Source: Bacteroidales bacterium
Lineage (GTDB): Bacteria; Bacteroidota; Bacteroidia; Bacteroidales; UBA932
DNA: 46,596 nucleotides
Assembly (NCBI GenBank): GCA_016288775.1
Contig: JAEELG010000022.1
Location: forward strand, 1-46,596
Direction of reading: 5' to 3'
In this document: positions 30,917-39,057 of the stretch, in pieces
Layout: each line of letters starts with the position of its first letter
How positions within the stretch are numbered: the stretch's first letter is position 1
Program-made: the position numbers and the translations under genes
Notes under the pieces: model-generated
The model's input: only the letters and a program-made list of their open reading frames with translations
What the model was told of the DNA's origin: nothing
Databases searched by the model: none

Positions 30917-33193
30917 ATGCCCAAATTTAAGAAAATAATTTTGATATTGGCGCCTCTGGTGCTACTATATGCGTTCTGCCTGCCGTGGAAACTGTTCCGT
31001 TCTCCGGTGAGCGCAACCCTTACGGGCCGCGACGGAGTGCTGCTGGGTGCCCGTATCGCCGACGACGGCCAGTGGCGCTTCCCGCCCGCCGATTCGGTGC
31101 CGGACAAGTTCGCCAAGTGCATAGTCTGCTACGAGGACAAACGCTTCTGGTGGCATCCGGGAGTGGATTTCCTGTCGATTGGAAGGGCATTGCGGCAGAA
31201 TGCTGCGCGCGGAGAGGTGGTGAGCGGAGCCAGTACCATCACCATGCAGGTGATACGCCTGAGCCGCCCCGACGCCCCGCGCAGCGTGCCGGAAAAGATG
31301 CTCGAAGCGGTGCTTGCTACGCGGCTGGAGATTCGGCACAGCAAACGCAAGATACTGCTCCTGTATGCTTCCAACGCGCCCTTCGGCGGCAATGTGGTGG
31401 GGCTTGACGCCGCGGCGTGGCGCTATTTCGGAAGGCCTGCCGGCGAGCTGTCGTGGGCCGAGAGCGCGATGCTCGCGGTGCTGCCCAACTCCCCCGCCCT
31501 CATCCATCCGGGGCGCAACCGCGAGCGGCTGCTGGAGAAGCGCAATTTCCTGCTCGACAAGCTCTGCGCCGAAGGGGTGCTGGACGAACTCGAGTGCGAA
31601 CTCGCGAAGGACGAACCGCTGCCGGAGAAGCCTCTGCCCATGCCCGACAAGGCCTACCATCTGCTGGAGCGATTGCGTGCGGAAGGCGGCGACAAGGCGT
31701 ACACCTGCAGCATTGACGCCGCCCTGCAGGAAAGGGTGAACGGGATAGCGCGCTCGCATTTCGCCCTGTATCACCAGAATATGGTGGACAATATGGGCAT
31801 CCTGGTGCGCAGCGTTTCCGACGGCTCGGTGCTGGCTTATGTGGGGAACACCAAGGGCTTCGAGCCCGGGCTGCGCGGCGCCGACGTGGACATGGTTCCG
31901 GCGGCGCGGTCCAGCGGCAGCACGCTCAAGCCGCTGCTCTACGCGGCTATGCTGCAGAGCGGCGACATCCTTCCCGGCATGCTTATCAAGGACACTCCGT
32001 ATAATTACAACAATTTCTCGCCGCACAATTTCAACCGCACCTTCGACGGGGCGGTGCCGGCGGACGAAGTGATTTCCCGTTCCCTTAACGTGCCGTCGGT
32101 GCGTATGCTGGAGCAGTATGGCGCCCCGCGTTTCCTGGATCTCCTGAAAAAAATGGGGTTCTCGACCATTACCAAGGACGCCGACCATTACGGCCTCTCG
32201 CTTATCCTCGGCGGCGCCGAGATCACCCTTGAGAGTCTGGCATGCGCATACCGGGATATGGCTGCGAAGCTGGCTTCGGACCCGGATGACATGCCGCGTG
32301 AACTGGCTTCCCTTCCGCTCAGCCGGGCAGCGATATACCTGACCTTCGAGGCGCTGGCGAAAGCCAACCGGCCGGAGGAGGAGGCCTCGTGGCGGGCGTA
32401 CGCGTCGGGAAGGAAGATCGCGTGGAAAACCGGAACCAGCTGGGGGAACCGCGATGCGTGGAGCGTGGGAGCGACGAGGGAATACGTGGTCGGCGTGTGG
32501 GTCGGCAACAGCGACGGCGAGGGCCGTTCGCAGATGACTGGCGTCGGATATGCTGCGCCGGTGATGTTCGACGTGTTCGCGGCGCTTCCGCCGTCCCACT
32601 GGTTCAGCATGCCGGAGGACGAGATGGTGCCGCTGGAGGTGTGCTCGAAGAGCGGCCTTCCCGCCTCGCGCATCTGCCCGGAGCGCGACACAGTGTGGGT
32701 GCCCGACATCGAGCGGCGTCCCGACGAGTGCCGCTACCACCGCGTGGTGCATCTGGACGCCACCGGCGAATATTTGGTGAACAGCAGCTGCTATCCGGTG
32801 GAGAAGATGAAGGAGGCGGTGTGGTTCGTGCTGCCGCCGGCGATGGAGTGGTATTACATGAAGAACCATCTGGACTACAGGCCGCTGCCGCCCAAATATC
32901 CGGGTTTCGAATCCGGATCCGAGGGCCTGAATCCGATCGAGATCATATACCCTCAGCAAGGAATCACCGTGGTGACGACCGTGGGCCTGGACGGCCGCGG
33001 GCAGGGGGTGGTGGTGCGTGCGGCACACCGCGACACCAAGGCGGAGCTGTACTGGCATCTGGACGACCGCTACCTGGGGCGCACCCTTGGCGGGGAGCAC
33101 GAGCTGATGATCCATCCGGAGCCGGGCATGCACCTTCTGGTGGTAATGGACGGCGAAGGTGCGTCCAGGGCTGTGCAATTTACTGTAAAATAA
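30917..33193 (+). CDS. pbpC: penicillin-binding protein 1C (bifunctional peptidoglycan synthase)
   Basis: Peptidoglycan glycosyltransferase/transpeptidase, 758 residues from the ATG at 30917 (a TTG three codons earlier is open but lies within the promoter). One N-terminal anchor helix (KIILILAPLVLLYAFCLP) is followed by the GT51 domain with catalytic Glu73 in CYEDKRFWWHPGVDFLS and GASTITMQVIRL. The transpeptidase domain has Ser335 in SGSTLKP (SxxK), SLN in SRSLNVPSV, and KTGTSWGNRDAWSVG (Lys504). The C-terminal BiPBP_C-like beta domain (from about GITVVTTVGLDGRG) identifies the PBP1c subgroup. All active-site motifs are intact. Its neighbour on the other strand is the alpha-2-macroglobulin gene. 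Confidence 0.96.
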   Translation: MPKFKKIILILAPLVLLYAFCLPWKLFRSPVSATLTGRDGVLLGARIADDGQWRFPPADSVPDKFAKCIVCYEDKRFWWHPGVDFLSIGRALRQNAARGEVVSGASTITMQVIRLSRPDAPRSVPEKMLEAVLATRLEIRHSKRKILLLYASNAPFGGNVVGLDAAAWRYFGRPAGELSWAESAMLAVLPNSPALIHPGRNRERLLEKRNFLLDKLCAEGVLDELECELAKDEPLPEKPLPMPDKAYHLLERLRAEGGDKAYTCSIDAALQERVNGIARSHFALYHQNMVDNMGILVRSVSDGSVLAYVGNTKGFEPGLRGADVDMVPAARSSGSTLKPLLYAAMLQSGDILPGMLIKDTPYNYNNFSPHNFNRTFDGAVPADEVISRSLNVPSVRMLEQYGAPRFLDLLKKMGFSTITKDADHYGLSLILGGAEITLESLACAYRDMAAKLASDPDDMPRELASLPLSRAAIYLTFEALAKANRPEEEASWRAYASGRKIAWKTGTSWGNRDAWSVGATREYVVGVWVGNSDGEGRSQMTGVGYAAPVMFDVFAALPPSHWFSMPEDEMVPLEVCSKSGLPASRICPERDTVWVPDIERRPDECRYHRVVHLDATGEYLVNSSCYPVEKMKEAVWFVLPPAMEWYYMKNHLDYRPLPPKYPGFESGSEGLNPIEIIYPQQGITVVTTVGLDGRGQGVVVRAAHRDTKAELYWHLDDRYLGRTLGGEHELMIHPEPGMHLLVVMDGEGASRAVQFTVK
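30922..30929 (-). promoter_or_regulatory. possible -7 box TAAATTTG for the alpha-2-macroglobulin gene
   Basis: Minus strand TAAATTTG fits TAnnTTTG and lies 29 bases before the ATG at 30892, inside the first codons of pbpC. No clear TTTG -33 element was seen. If used, the two divergent transcripts would overlap at their 5' ends. Confidence 0.4.
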
Positions 33194-33194
33194 T

Positions 33195-33202
33195 TATATT
33201 TG
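33195..33202 (+). promoter_or_regulatory. -7 box TATATTTG for the deaminase gene
   Basis: TATATTTG starts one base after the pbpC stop and ends 4 bases before the ATG at 33207, implying a leaderless mRNA from the 13-base gap. No clear -33 TTTG was found. Confidence 0.55.
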
Positions 33203-33206
33203 CGAT

Positions 33207-33665
33207 ATGAACAAGTACATGGAAATGGCCATCCGCGAGGCGCGGGAAGGCATACTCAACGGACACGGAGGCCCCTTCGGCACCGTAATAGTCAAGGACG
33301 GAGAAGTAGTGGGGCGCGGGCACAACTGCGTGCTGCGCGACAATGACGCCACCTGCCACGGCGAGGTGGCGGCCATTCGCGACGCCGGCCGGCACCTGGG
33401 CACCTTCGACCTGAGCGGCTGCGAACTCTACACCACCGGCGAACCCTGCCACATGTGCCTCTGCGCCTGCATGTGGGCCAATATCGACAAGATTTATTAC
33501 GGCTGCAACATCGCCGACAACGGCATGATAGGCTTCCGCGACGACAAGTTCGACCGCATCTTCGGCGGCCGCGACAAGCTGGAAGGCTTCATGACCGAAA
33601 TGGACCGCGCCGAGTGCCAGGACCTCTTCCGCGAGTACCTGACCCTGAATCCCCAGAAGTACTAG
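33207..33665 (+). CDS. guanine deaminase-like nucleoside/base deaminase
   Basis: Zinc-dependent cytidine-deaminase-fold enzyme, 152 residues, probably converting guanine to xanthine in purine salvage. The fold begins with MEMAIREAREGILNGHGGPF, then VIVKDGEVVGRGHN, the zinc/proton-shuttle motif CHGEVAAIRDA (His ligand and Glu) and the second motif TGEPCHMCLCACMW (two Cys ligands). Length, GGPFG and the ND-T-HxE pattern resemble Bacillus guanine deaminase more than the tRNA adenosine deaminase TadA. The motif reads HGE where HAE is usual, a mild change that keeps both functional residues. Its stop overlaps by 4 bases (CTAG) the stop of the convergent U32 gene. Confidence 0.87.
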   Translation: MNKYMEMAIREAREGILNGHGGPFGTVIVKDGEVVGRGHNCVLRDNDATCHGEVAAIRDAGRHLGTFDLSGCELYTTGEPCHMCLCACMWANIDKIYYGCNIADNGMIGFRDDKFDRIFGGRDKLEGFMTEMDRAECQDLFREYLTLNPQKY

Positions 33666-34912
33666 TCGGCTTTAACCCAGAGATAGACTTTATCCCCGCG
33701 GCGTACGTGCTCTCCGCTCGTGCCCACGGGGATTAATACTGATGCACGGCTGCCTTTGGGCGCAGTCTGGCAGGGCTGGAGGTTTACGCGCATGTCGCTG
33801 ACGGTCACCTCAGTGACGCCGCTGGTAGCGCCAATGACCATGATTTCGTCGCCAAGGTGCAGGTCGGTGGCCTCGACGGTGATTTCCGCGACCCCGATGC
33901 GGTCGAACCAGTTGCTGATCTTGCCGCAGTAAACCTTGCGGCGGGTGGCCTGGGAGCCGTAGACGTCGCTCCACTGGCCAAGTTTCGCTCCCTGGTAATA
34001 GCCGTCCCAGAACCCCCTGTTGAACACTTCGGCGAGCTTCTCCTTCAAGGAGGCCGCCAGCTCGGGAGTGTAAGTTCCCTCGCACACTGCATCCGCCGCC
34101 TTGCGGTAGCAGGATGCGCAGCGCTCCACGTAATCGGCGCTGCGGGCGCGGCCCTCGATCTTGAATACACGCACGCCGCTGTCCACCATGCGCTGCATGA
34201 ACTCAATGGTGCAGAGATCCTTGGGCGACATTATGTATTTGTTGTCGACGTTCAGTTCGTAACCGGTTTCCAGGTCGGTGACTCCGTAACCCCGGCGGCA
34301 GATCTGCATGCATGCACCGCGGTTGGCGGAGTATCCGGTTGCGTGCAGGCTGAGGTAGCATTTGCCGCTCACGGCCATGCAGAGCGCCCCGTGGGCGAAC
34401 ATCTCTATCCTCACCGGCTTGCCGGAGGGGCCGCAGATGTTCTCGCGCACTATGGCCTCGTGGATGTCGCGGACCTGGTCGAGGTTGAGTTCGCGGGCCA
34501 GCACCACCACGTCGCACCACTGCGACCAGAAGCGCAGCGCCTCGATATTGGAGATGTTGAGCTGGGTGGAGGCATGCACCTCGAGCCCGATCTGCCTGGC
34601 ATACGAAACGGCGGCGATGTCGGAGGCGATAACCGCATCAACGCCGGCGGCGAGCGCCGCATCCATGGCCTCGTGCATGGGCTGAAGATCCTCCTGATAC
34701 AGCACTATGTTCAGCGTGAGGTAAGCCTTGACCGACGCCTCGTGGCAGATTCGAACCACCTCCGCAAGGTCTTCGGGAGCGAAATTATTGGCGCTGCGAG
34801 AGCGCATGTTCAGGGTGCCGACCCCGAAATACACGGAATCCGCGCCACCCTGTATCGCTGCCATCAAACACTCAAAATTGCCTACCGGCAGCATGATTTC
34901 GAGCTTATCCAT
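33662..34912 (-). CDS. U32-family protein (TrhP/YegQ-like)
   Basis: 416-residue protein of the peptidase U32 family. Members related to YegQ/TrhP take part in tRNA uridine 5-hydroxylation, and others in rRNA or ubiquinone hydroxylation, so protease activity should not be assumed. The N-terminus MDKLEIMLPVGNFECLMAAI starts a TIM-barrel-like region with ADSVYFGVGTLNMRSRSANN; the family signature is MFAHGALCMAVSGKCYLSLH, with further cysteines in NRGACMQICRRGY and CASCYRK that probably bind an Fe-S cluster. A beta-barrel C-terminus follows. The ATG at 34912 shares a base with the S41 stop (TGATG); a GTG at 34915 is also open. Part of the rdgB-S41-U32 run. Confidence 0.88.
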   Translation of the reverse strand: MDKLEIMLPVGNFECLMAAIQGGADSVYFGVGTLNMRSRSANNFAPEDLAEVVRICHEASVKAYLTLNIVLYQEDLQPMHEAMDAALAAGVDAVIASDIAAVSYARQIGLEVHASTQLNISNIEALRFWSQWCDVVVLARELNLDQVRDIHEAIVRENICGPSGKPVRIEMFAHGALCMAVSGKCYLSLHATGYSANRGACMQICRRGYGVTDLETGYELNVDNKYIMSPKDLCTIEFMQRMVDSGVRVFKIEGRARSADYVERCASCYRKAADAVCEGTYTPELAASLKEKLAEVFNRGFWDGYYQGAKLGQWSDVYGSQATRRKVYCGKISNWFDRIGVAEITVEATDLHLGDEIMVIGATSGVTEVTVSDMRVNLQPCQTAPKGSRASVLIPVGTSGEHVRRGDKVYLWVKAD

Positions 34913-36534
34913 CACTCGAACTTGAATGAACTTGCCTTCCTGAGAATCTCATCCAGCTGCGAATCGTAGCGGACGCGGACCTTCACGCCGTCGGGCTGGA
35001 AATAGTAGCGGACCACGATCTTCTCTTCGATGAAGGGTATGATCTCATCCTTCTTGATGCGGAGGAACTCTTCCTTCTCCATGTCGAGGGCCTTGCCCAG
35101 GGCCTCCAGCTCGGCGCTCATTGTCTCCTCGAGGCCGTCGCGCTTGAGTTCCTTTCGCATACCGTCATAGTATGTGCGGGCGCTGGATCGGTAGTCGAAG
35201 GTCTTGCCCTTGGCGAACTCTATGAAGTCCTCGTAATCGGCGTCGGTGAACCGGAAGTCGTCGGTGGCGGGGATGGTGCGGTGGTTGCGCACGTATTCGA
35301 GGGCGTACTGCTCCACCACTCCGTTCATCACCAGCGAATAGGTCAGGCGGCTGTATTCGTGCGGCTTGACCACTATATCGGGAGTGATTCCGCCGCCGTC
35401 GCGCACGGTGCGTCCCATCGCGGTCTTGAATTCATGGGTAAGCGAATCGGGAATGTGCCCCACGCTGCCGTCTTCGTTGCGGCGGGAATAGTCGATGGCC
35501 TGCACGCAGCGGCCGCTGGGGGTGTAATACTTGGCCGTAGTGAGCTTGAGCTGGCCGCCGTAGGGCAGCGGGCGTATGCTCTGCACCAGGCCCTTTCCGA
35601 AGGTGCGGGTGCCGGCGATTATGGCGCGGTCGAGGTCCTGCAGCGCTCCGGACACGATTTCGGAGGCCGAAGCGGAACCGGAATCGACCAGTACTATGAG
35701 CGGCAGTTCCGTATCGAGCGGAGCCTTGGTGGTGCGGTTCACGTAAGCGGAGCTCTCGTCGCGGCCCTTGGCGGTTACGACCACGGAGCCCTTGGGCACG
35801 AAGATGGAAACGATGTCGACCGCCTCCCCCATCAGGCCGCCGCCGTTGCCGCGGAGGTCGAGCACCAGGGTATCGAGCCGCTCGCTCTTGCGCATGCTCT
35901 TGATAGCCTCGCGCAGCTGCTCACCCACCCCTTCGGTGAATCCGGTCTGCAGGATGTATCCCACTCCGGGGCGCAGGAATCCGGCATATTCGATGTCGGG
36001 AAGGTGGATGGTCTGGCGGGTGATGCGCACGTCCTTGAGCTCTCCGGTGTAGACTTTCTTCACCTTGAAGAGCACCTTGGTGCCGGGGGTGCCGCGCATC
36101 TTTTCGCTGCATTCGGCGCTGTTCAGGCCCTTCACGCTCTCGCCGTCGATGGTCAGGATTTCATCGCCGCAACGCAGGCCGCTGCTGTACGCCGGGGAGT
36201 CCTTGTAGGGCTCGTTGATAATCACGTTGCCCTGCAGGTCCGGCTTGTAGATAACGGCGCCGATGCCTCCGTAGGACTTGTTAATCATCATCCGGAGGTC
36301 TTCGTTCTCCTCTTCCGGCACGTAAACGGTGTAAGGGTCGAGGTCGGCGAGCATGGCGTCAACGCCGGCGCGCTCGATGCGGTCGACGGGGAGCGAATCC
36401 ACATAATTGCGGTTGAGCTCCTTGAGTATAGCGCTCTGAATCTCGGTCCATTTGCCGAGTTTGAAGCTCTTGGACTGCGCTCCGGCGCCCGTGGCGAGCA
36501 GGAGCGTCATCAGTATTATGACTGTTTTTTTCAT
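34912..36534 (-). CDS. S41 C-terminal processing protease with PDZ domain
   Basis: Exported serine protease of the CtpA/Prc family, 540 residues. Signal MKKTVIILMTLLLATGAGAQ, N-terminal helical part with DLDPYTVYVPEEE, PDZ domain (about 85-165, YGGIGAVIY, DSPAYSSGLRCGDEILTIDG), then the catalytic domain with LDLRGNGGGLMGEAVDI, nucleophile Ser289 in SGSASASEIVSGAL and Lys314 in RTFGKGLVQ, 25 residues apart as expected for the Ser/Lys dyad. The C-terminal about 150 residues are charged and helical. It probably trims or degrades periplasmic proteins. Its start overlaps the rdgB stop (ATGA). Confidence 0.94.
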   Translation of the reverse strand: MKKTVIILMTLLLATGAGAQSKSFKLGKWTEIQSAILKELNRNYVDSLPVDRIERAGVDAMLADLDPYTVYVPEEENEDLRMMINKSYGGIGAVIYKPDLQGNVIINEPYKDSPAYSSGLRCGDEILTIDGESVKGLNSAECSEKMRGTPGTKVLFKVKKVYTGELKDVRITRQTIHLPDIEYAGFLRPGVGYILQTGFTEGVGEQLREAIKSMRKSERLDTLVLDLRGNGGGLMGEAVDIVSIFVPKGSVVVTAKGRDESSAYVNRTTKAPLDTELPLIVLVDSGSASASEIVSGALQDLDRAIIAGTRTFGKGLVQSIRPLPYGGQLKLTTAKYYTPSGRCVQAIDYSRRNEDGSVGHIPDSLTHEFKTAMGRTVRDGGGITPDIVVKPHEYSRLTYSLVMNGVVEQYALEYVRNHRTIPATDDFRFTDADYEDFIEFAKGKTFDYRSSARTYYDGMRKELKRDGLEETMSAELEALGKALDMEKEEFLRIKKDEIIPFIEEKIVVRYYFQPDGVKVRVRYDSQLDEILRKASSFKFE

Positions 36535-37154
36535 ATTTCGTGTTCATTGAGCCATGCGGCCATGGCGCGGAGGGCCTTGCCGCGGTGCGAGATGGAGTTC
36601 TTGACGTCTTCGGGCAGTTCAGCCACGCTCCGGTCGGGATAGTCGTCGGCGATGAAGACGGGGTCGTATCCGAATCCGCCGGAGCCGCTGCGCCCGTATG
36701 CGATGCGCCCCTCCAGCGTCCCTTCGAAGAAATGCCTTTCGCCTCCTGCAAGCAGGGTGACGACGCTGCGGAAACGGGCCGTACGCGCCTCTCCGGGGTG
36801 CTTTTCGAGTTCCCGCAGGAGGGTGTCGATGTTGGCGGAGAAGTCGTGGTCGACGGGAAGCGGGAGGCCGTCGCGGCGCGCCACGTCAACGGCAAAACGG
36901 GCCGCATGCGCTCCGGGCGCGCCTCCGAGGGCGTCCACTTCGAGCCCGGTGTCGTCGGCGAAGCAATCAAGTCCGCACATCGCGCGGAGCGCCTCTGCCT
37001 TCTGTATCGAGTTCTCTTTCAGCGTCATTGCGGTCTCGGGCAAGTCGGCGTCGATTCCCAGGTCGGCGGGACACACAAGCTCCACGCCGGGGCCCAGGAT
37101 CTCGCGCGCCTCGCGGAGTTTGCCCTTGTTGCCGGTGGCGAATACTAGTTTCAT
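36531..37154 (-). CDS. rdgB: XTP/dITP diphosphatase (RdgB/HAM1)
   Basis: House-cleaning pyrophosphatase that removes deaminated purine nucleotides such as dITP and XTP. In 207 residues it shows the phosphate-binding MKLVFATGNKGKLREAREIL, ENSIQKAEALR, the catalytic Asp region CFADDTGLEVDALGGAPGAH, GSGGFGYDPVFI and the base-binding SHRGKALRAM. All hallmark motifs are intact. The ATG lies 4 bases after a TATATTTG box, so the message is probably leaderless. It leads a coupled run with the S41 protease and the U32 gene and is divergent from the polyprenyl synthase. Confidence 0.96.
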   Translation of the reverse strand: MKLVFATGNKGKLREAREILGPGVELVCPADLGIDADLPETAMTLKENSIQKAEALRAMCGLDCFADDTGLEVDALGGAPGAHAARFAVDVARRDGLPLPVDHDFSANIDTLLRELEKHPGEARTARFRSVVTLLAGGERHFFEGTLEGRIAYGRSGSGGFGYDPVFIADDYPDRSVAELPEDVKNSISHRGKALRAMAAWLNEHEI

Positions 37155-37158
37155 ACTG

Positions 37159-37166
37159 CAAATATA
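37159..37166 (-). promoter_or_regulatory. -7 box TATATTTG for rdgB
   Basis: Minus-strand TATATTTG ends 4 bases before the rdgB ATG. The opposite -7 box starts only 5 bases away (37172), so two divergent promoters are packed into a 30-base gap. Confidence 0.6.
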
Positions 37167-37171
37167 ATTAT

Positions 37172-37179
37172 TATCTTTG
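37172..37179 (+). promoter_or_regulatory. -7 box TATCTTTG for the polyprenyl synthase operon
   Basis: TATCTTTG ends 5 bases before the ATG at 37185. The possible GTG start at 37179 would use the last G of the box and is therefore unlikely. Confidence 0.6.
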
Positions 37180-37184
37180 TGGGT

Positions 37185-38120
37185 ATGTTTGACAACGACA
37201 TCAAATTTCCTGCCGAACCCGCGGGACTCTACGATCCTTTGCGATATATGATCAGCATAGGCGGCAAAAGGCTCCGCCCGAAGCTGTGCCTGACGGCCTG
37301 GGGGCTGTATTCATCCAACCCGGGGCCCGAAATAACGGAACCCGCCGCCGCACTGGAACTTTTCCACACCTTCACCCTCATGCACGACGACATCATGGAC
37401 CGCTCGCCGCTTCGCCGGGGCGTGCCCACGGTGTGGAAGAAGTGGAGCGAAGACACCGCCATCCTCAGCGGCGACGTGATGCTGATCGAGGCCTACAAGC
37501 GCATCGTGAAGGCTCCTGAGCGCTGCCGCGCAAAGGTCCTCGACCTCTTCACGGAAACGGCCGCACAGGTGTGCGAGGGGCAGCAGCACGACATGGACTT
37601 CGAGTCCAGGGACGACGTCAGCATCGCCGAATACGGCATGATGATAGGTCTCAAGACCGCAGTGCTGCTGGCATGTTCCGCCAAGATCGGAGGCCTGCTG
37701 GCAAACGCCCCCGAATACGACTGCGAGGCGCTCTACCGCTACGGCTACGAGCTCGGCATGGCCTTCCAGATAGCCGACGACTACCTCGACGCGTACGGCG
37801 ACGAGAAAGTGTTCGGCAAGCCCATCGGAGGCGATATCCTCAACTGCAAGAAGAGCTGGCTCACGCTGCGCGCAGTCGAGAAAAGCGACGACCCTGCGGC
37901 GTTCATGCAGCTGTTCCAGAAGGCCTGGTCCACCCCTGAAGAGGGCAAGGCAAAGATAGAAGCCGTTCGCGGCGTGTACGACGCCCTCGGCGTACCGGCC
38001 GACGCCCGCGCCGAGATAGCCCGCTACTCCGAACGGGCCCTCGAAGCCCTCGAAGGACTGCATGCCGACACTACCCCGCTCAAAGATTTCGCCGAACGCC
38101 TGGTAGGACGGGCCAAATAA
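37185..38120 (+). CDS. polyprenyl diphosphate synthase
   Basis: Trans-prenyltransferase that builds isoprenoid diphosphate chains, for example the quinone side chain. 311 residues from the ATG at 37185. The first aspartate-rich motif is LMHDDIMDRSPLRRG and the second FQIADDYLDAYGD; GGKRLRPKLCLTAWGLYSS and GQQHDMDFESRDD are also typical. The N-terminus is short: GGKRLRP is reached by about residue 30, where homologues usually have 15-20 residues more, and no upstream ATG exists in frame before a stop at 37146-37148. Chain length cannot be assigned from sequence alone. It heads a five-gene operon; its stop overlaps the rsgA start (TAATG). Confidence 0.93.
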   Translation: MFDNDIKFPAEPAGLYDPLRYMISIGGKRLRPKLCLTAWGLYSSNPGPEITEPAAALELFHTFTLMHDDIMDRSPLRRGVPTVWKKWSEDTAILSGDVMLIEAYKRIVKAPERCRAKVLDLFTETAAQVCEGQQHDMDFESRDDVSIAEYGMMIGLKTAVLLACSAKIGGLLANAPEYDCEALYRYGYELGMAFQIADDYLDAYGDEKVFGKPIGGDILNCKKSWLTLRAVEKSDDPAAFMQLFQKAWSTPEEGKAKIEAVRGVYDALGVPADARAEIARYSERALEALEGLHADTTPLKDFAERLVGRAK

Positions 38121-39055
38121 TGGAAGCCACCGTAGTCAAGAACGCAGGCAGCCACTTCCTGCTGAGCCCCCTGCCCGAATGGGCCCCCTTCCCCGCCGTT
38201 CTGAGAGGAAGGGTGAGGCTGGAGCGCAGCGGCGCCACGAATCCCGTGGCCGTGGGCGACAGGGTGCGGTACGAACTCGACGGCGCCCCCGCCGACGAAC
38301 TGCATCCCGCCGTCATCAAGGAGGTGCTCCCCCGTTCCAACTACATCATACGCCGCAGCACCAACCTGTCGCGGCAGTCGCACGTGATTGCGGCCAACCT
38401 CGACCAGGCCATTCTGGTGGTGACGCTCTACTTCCCCGAAATCAAGCTCCCCTTCCTCGACCGGCTGCTGGTGACATGCGAGGTCTACGGAGTGCCGGCG
38501 GTGATAGTCCTCAACAAGCTGGACCTCTGCCGCGACCTGGCGCCGGAGCAGGTGGAAGCGTTCTGCGACATCTACCGCGGCGCCGGATACAAGGTGGTTG
38601 AGTGCTCAGCACTGACCGGCGAAGGCATCGAAGAGCTGCGCGGACTCTGCAAGGGGCGCACGTCGCTGGTGAGCGGCGAGTCCGGAGTGGGCAAATCATC
38701 AGTGATCAAGGCGCTGGATCCTTCGCTCGACCCCAAGGTGGGGCGCATCAGCGAGGCGCACCTCCAGGGCCGGCACACCACTTCGCTGTACGAAATGTAT
38801 CCCCTCGCCTGCGGCGGTTTCATCGTCGACACCCCCGGTTTGCGCGGCTTCGGCCTGGTCGACCTGGAGAAGGAGGAGATATCCAAATACTTCCCGGAGA
38901 TGCTGCGCGTGGCGGACAACTGCCGTTTCGTGCCCTGCACCCACACCCACGAACCCGGATGCGCCGTGAAGGCGGCGCTGGAGGACGGGAGTATCAGTCC
39001 CGAACGTTACAATTCCTACCTCGGCATGCTCGAGGAAGACAAAAAGTTCCGCTAG
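38120..39055 (+). CDS. rsgA: ribosome small-subunit biogenesis GTPase RsgA
   Basis: Circularly permuted GTPase that checks late 30S maturation. The 311-residue protein has an N-terminal OB-fold (about 1-75, VAVGDRVRYELDGAP), then IRRSTNLSRQSHVIAANLDQ, G4 NKLDLC, G1 GESGVGKSSVIKAL near residue 184, G3 DTPGLRGFGL, in the permuted order expected. The C-terminal zinc module has CRFVPCTHTHEPGCAV (three Cys and one His). Length and motifs are complete. Spacing to the next gene is 2 bases. Confidence 0.96.
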   Translation: MEATVVKNAGSHFLLSPLPEWAPFPAVLRGRVRLERSGATNPVAVGDRVRYELDGAPADELHPAVIKEVLPRSNYIIRRSTNLSRQSHVIAANLDQAILVVTLYFPEIKLPFLDRLLVTCEVYGVPAVIVLNKLDLCRDLAPEQVEAFCDIYRGAGYKVVECSALTGEGIEELRGLCKGRTSLVSGESGVGKSSVIKALDPSLDPKVGRISEAHLQGRHTTSLYEMYPLACGGFIVDTPGLRGFGLVDLEKEEISKYFPEMLRVADNCRFVPCTHTHEPGCAVKAALEDGSISPERYNSYLGMLEEDKKFR

Positions 39056-39057
39056 GC

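Noticed and set aside
30965..33178. 737-codon minus-strand frame opposite pbpC
   Set aside because: pbpC on the other strand has all catalytic motifs in order; the antisense product is His/Arg/Gln-rich with no fold signature.
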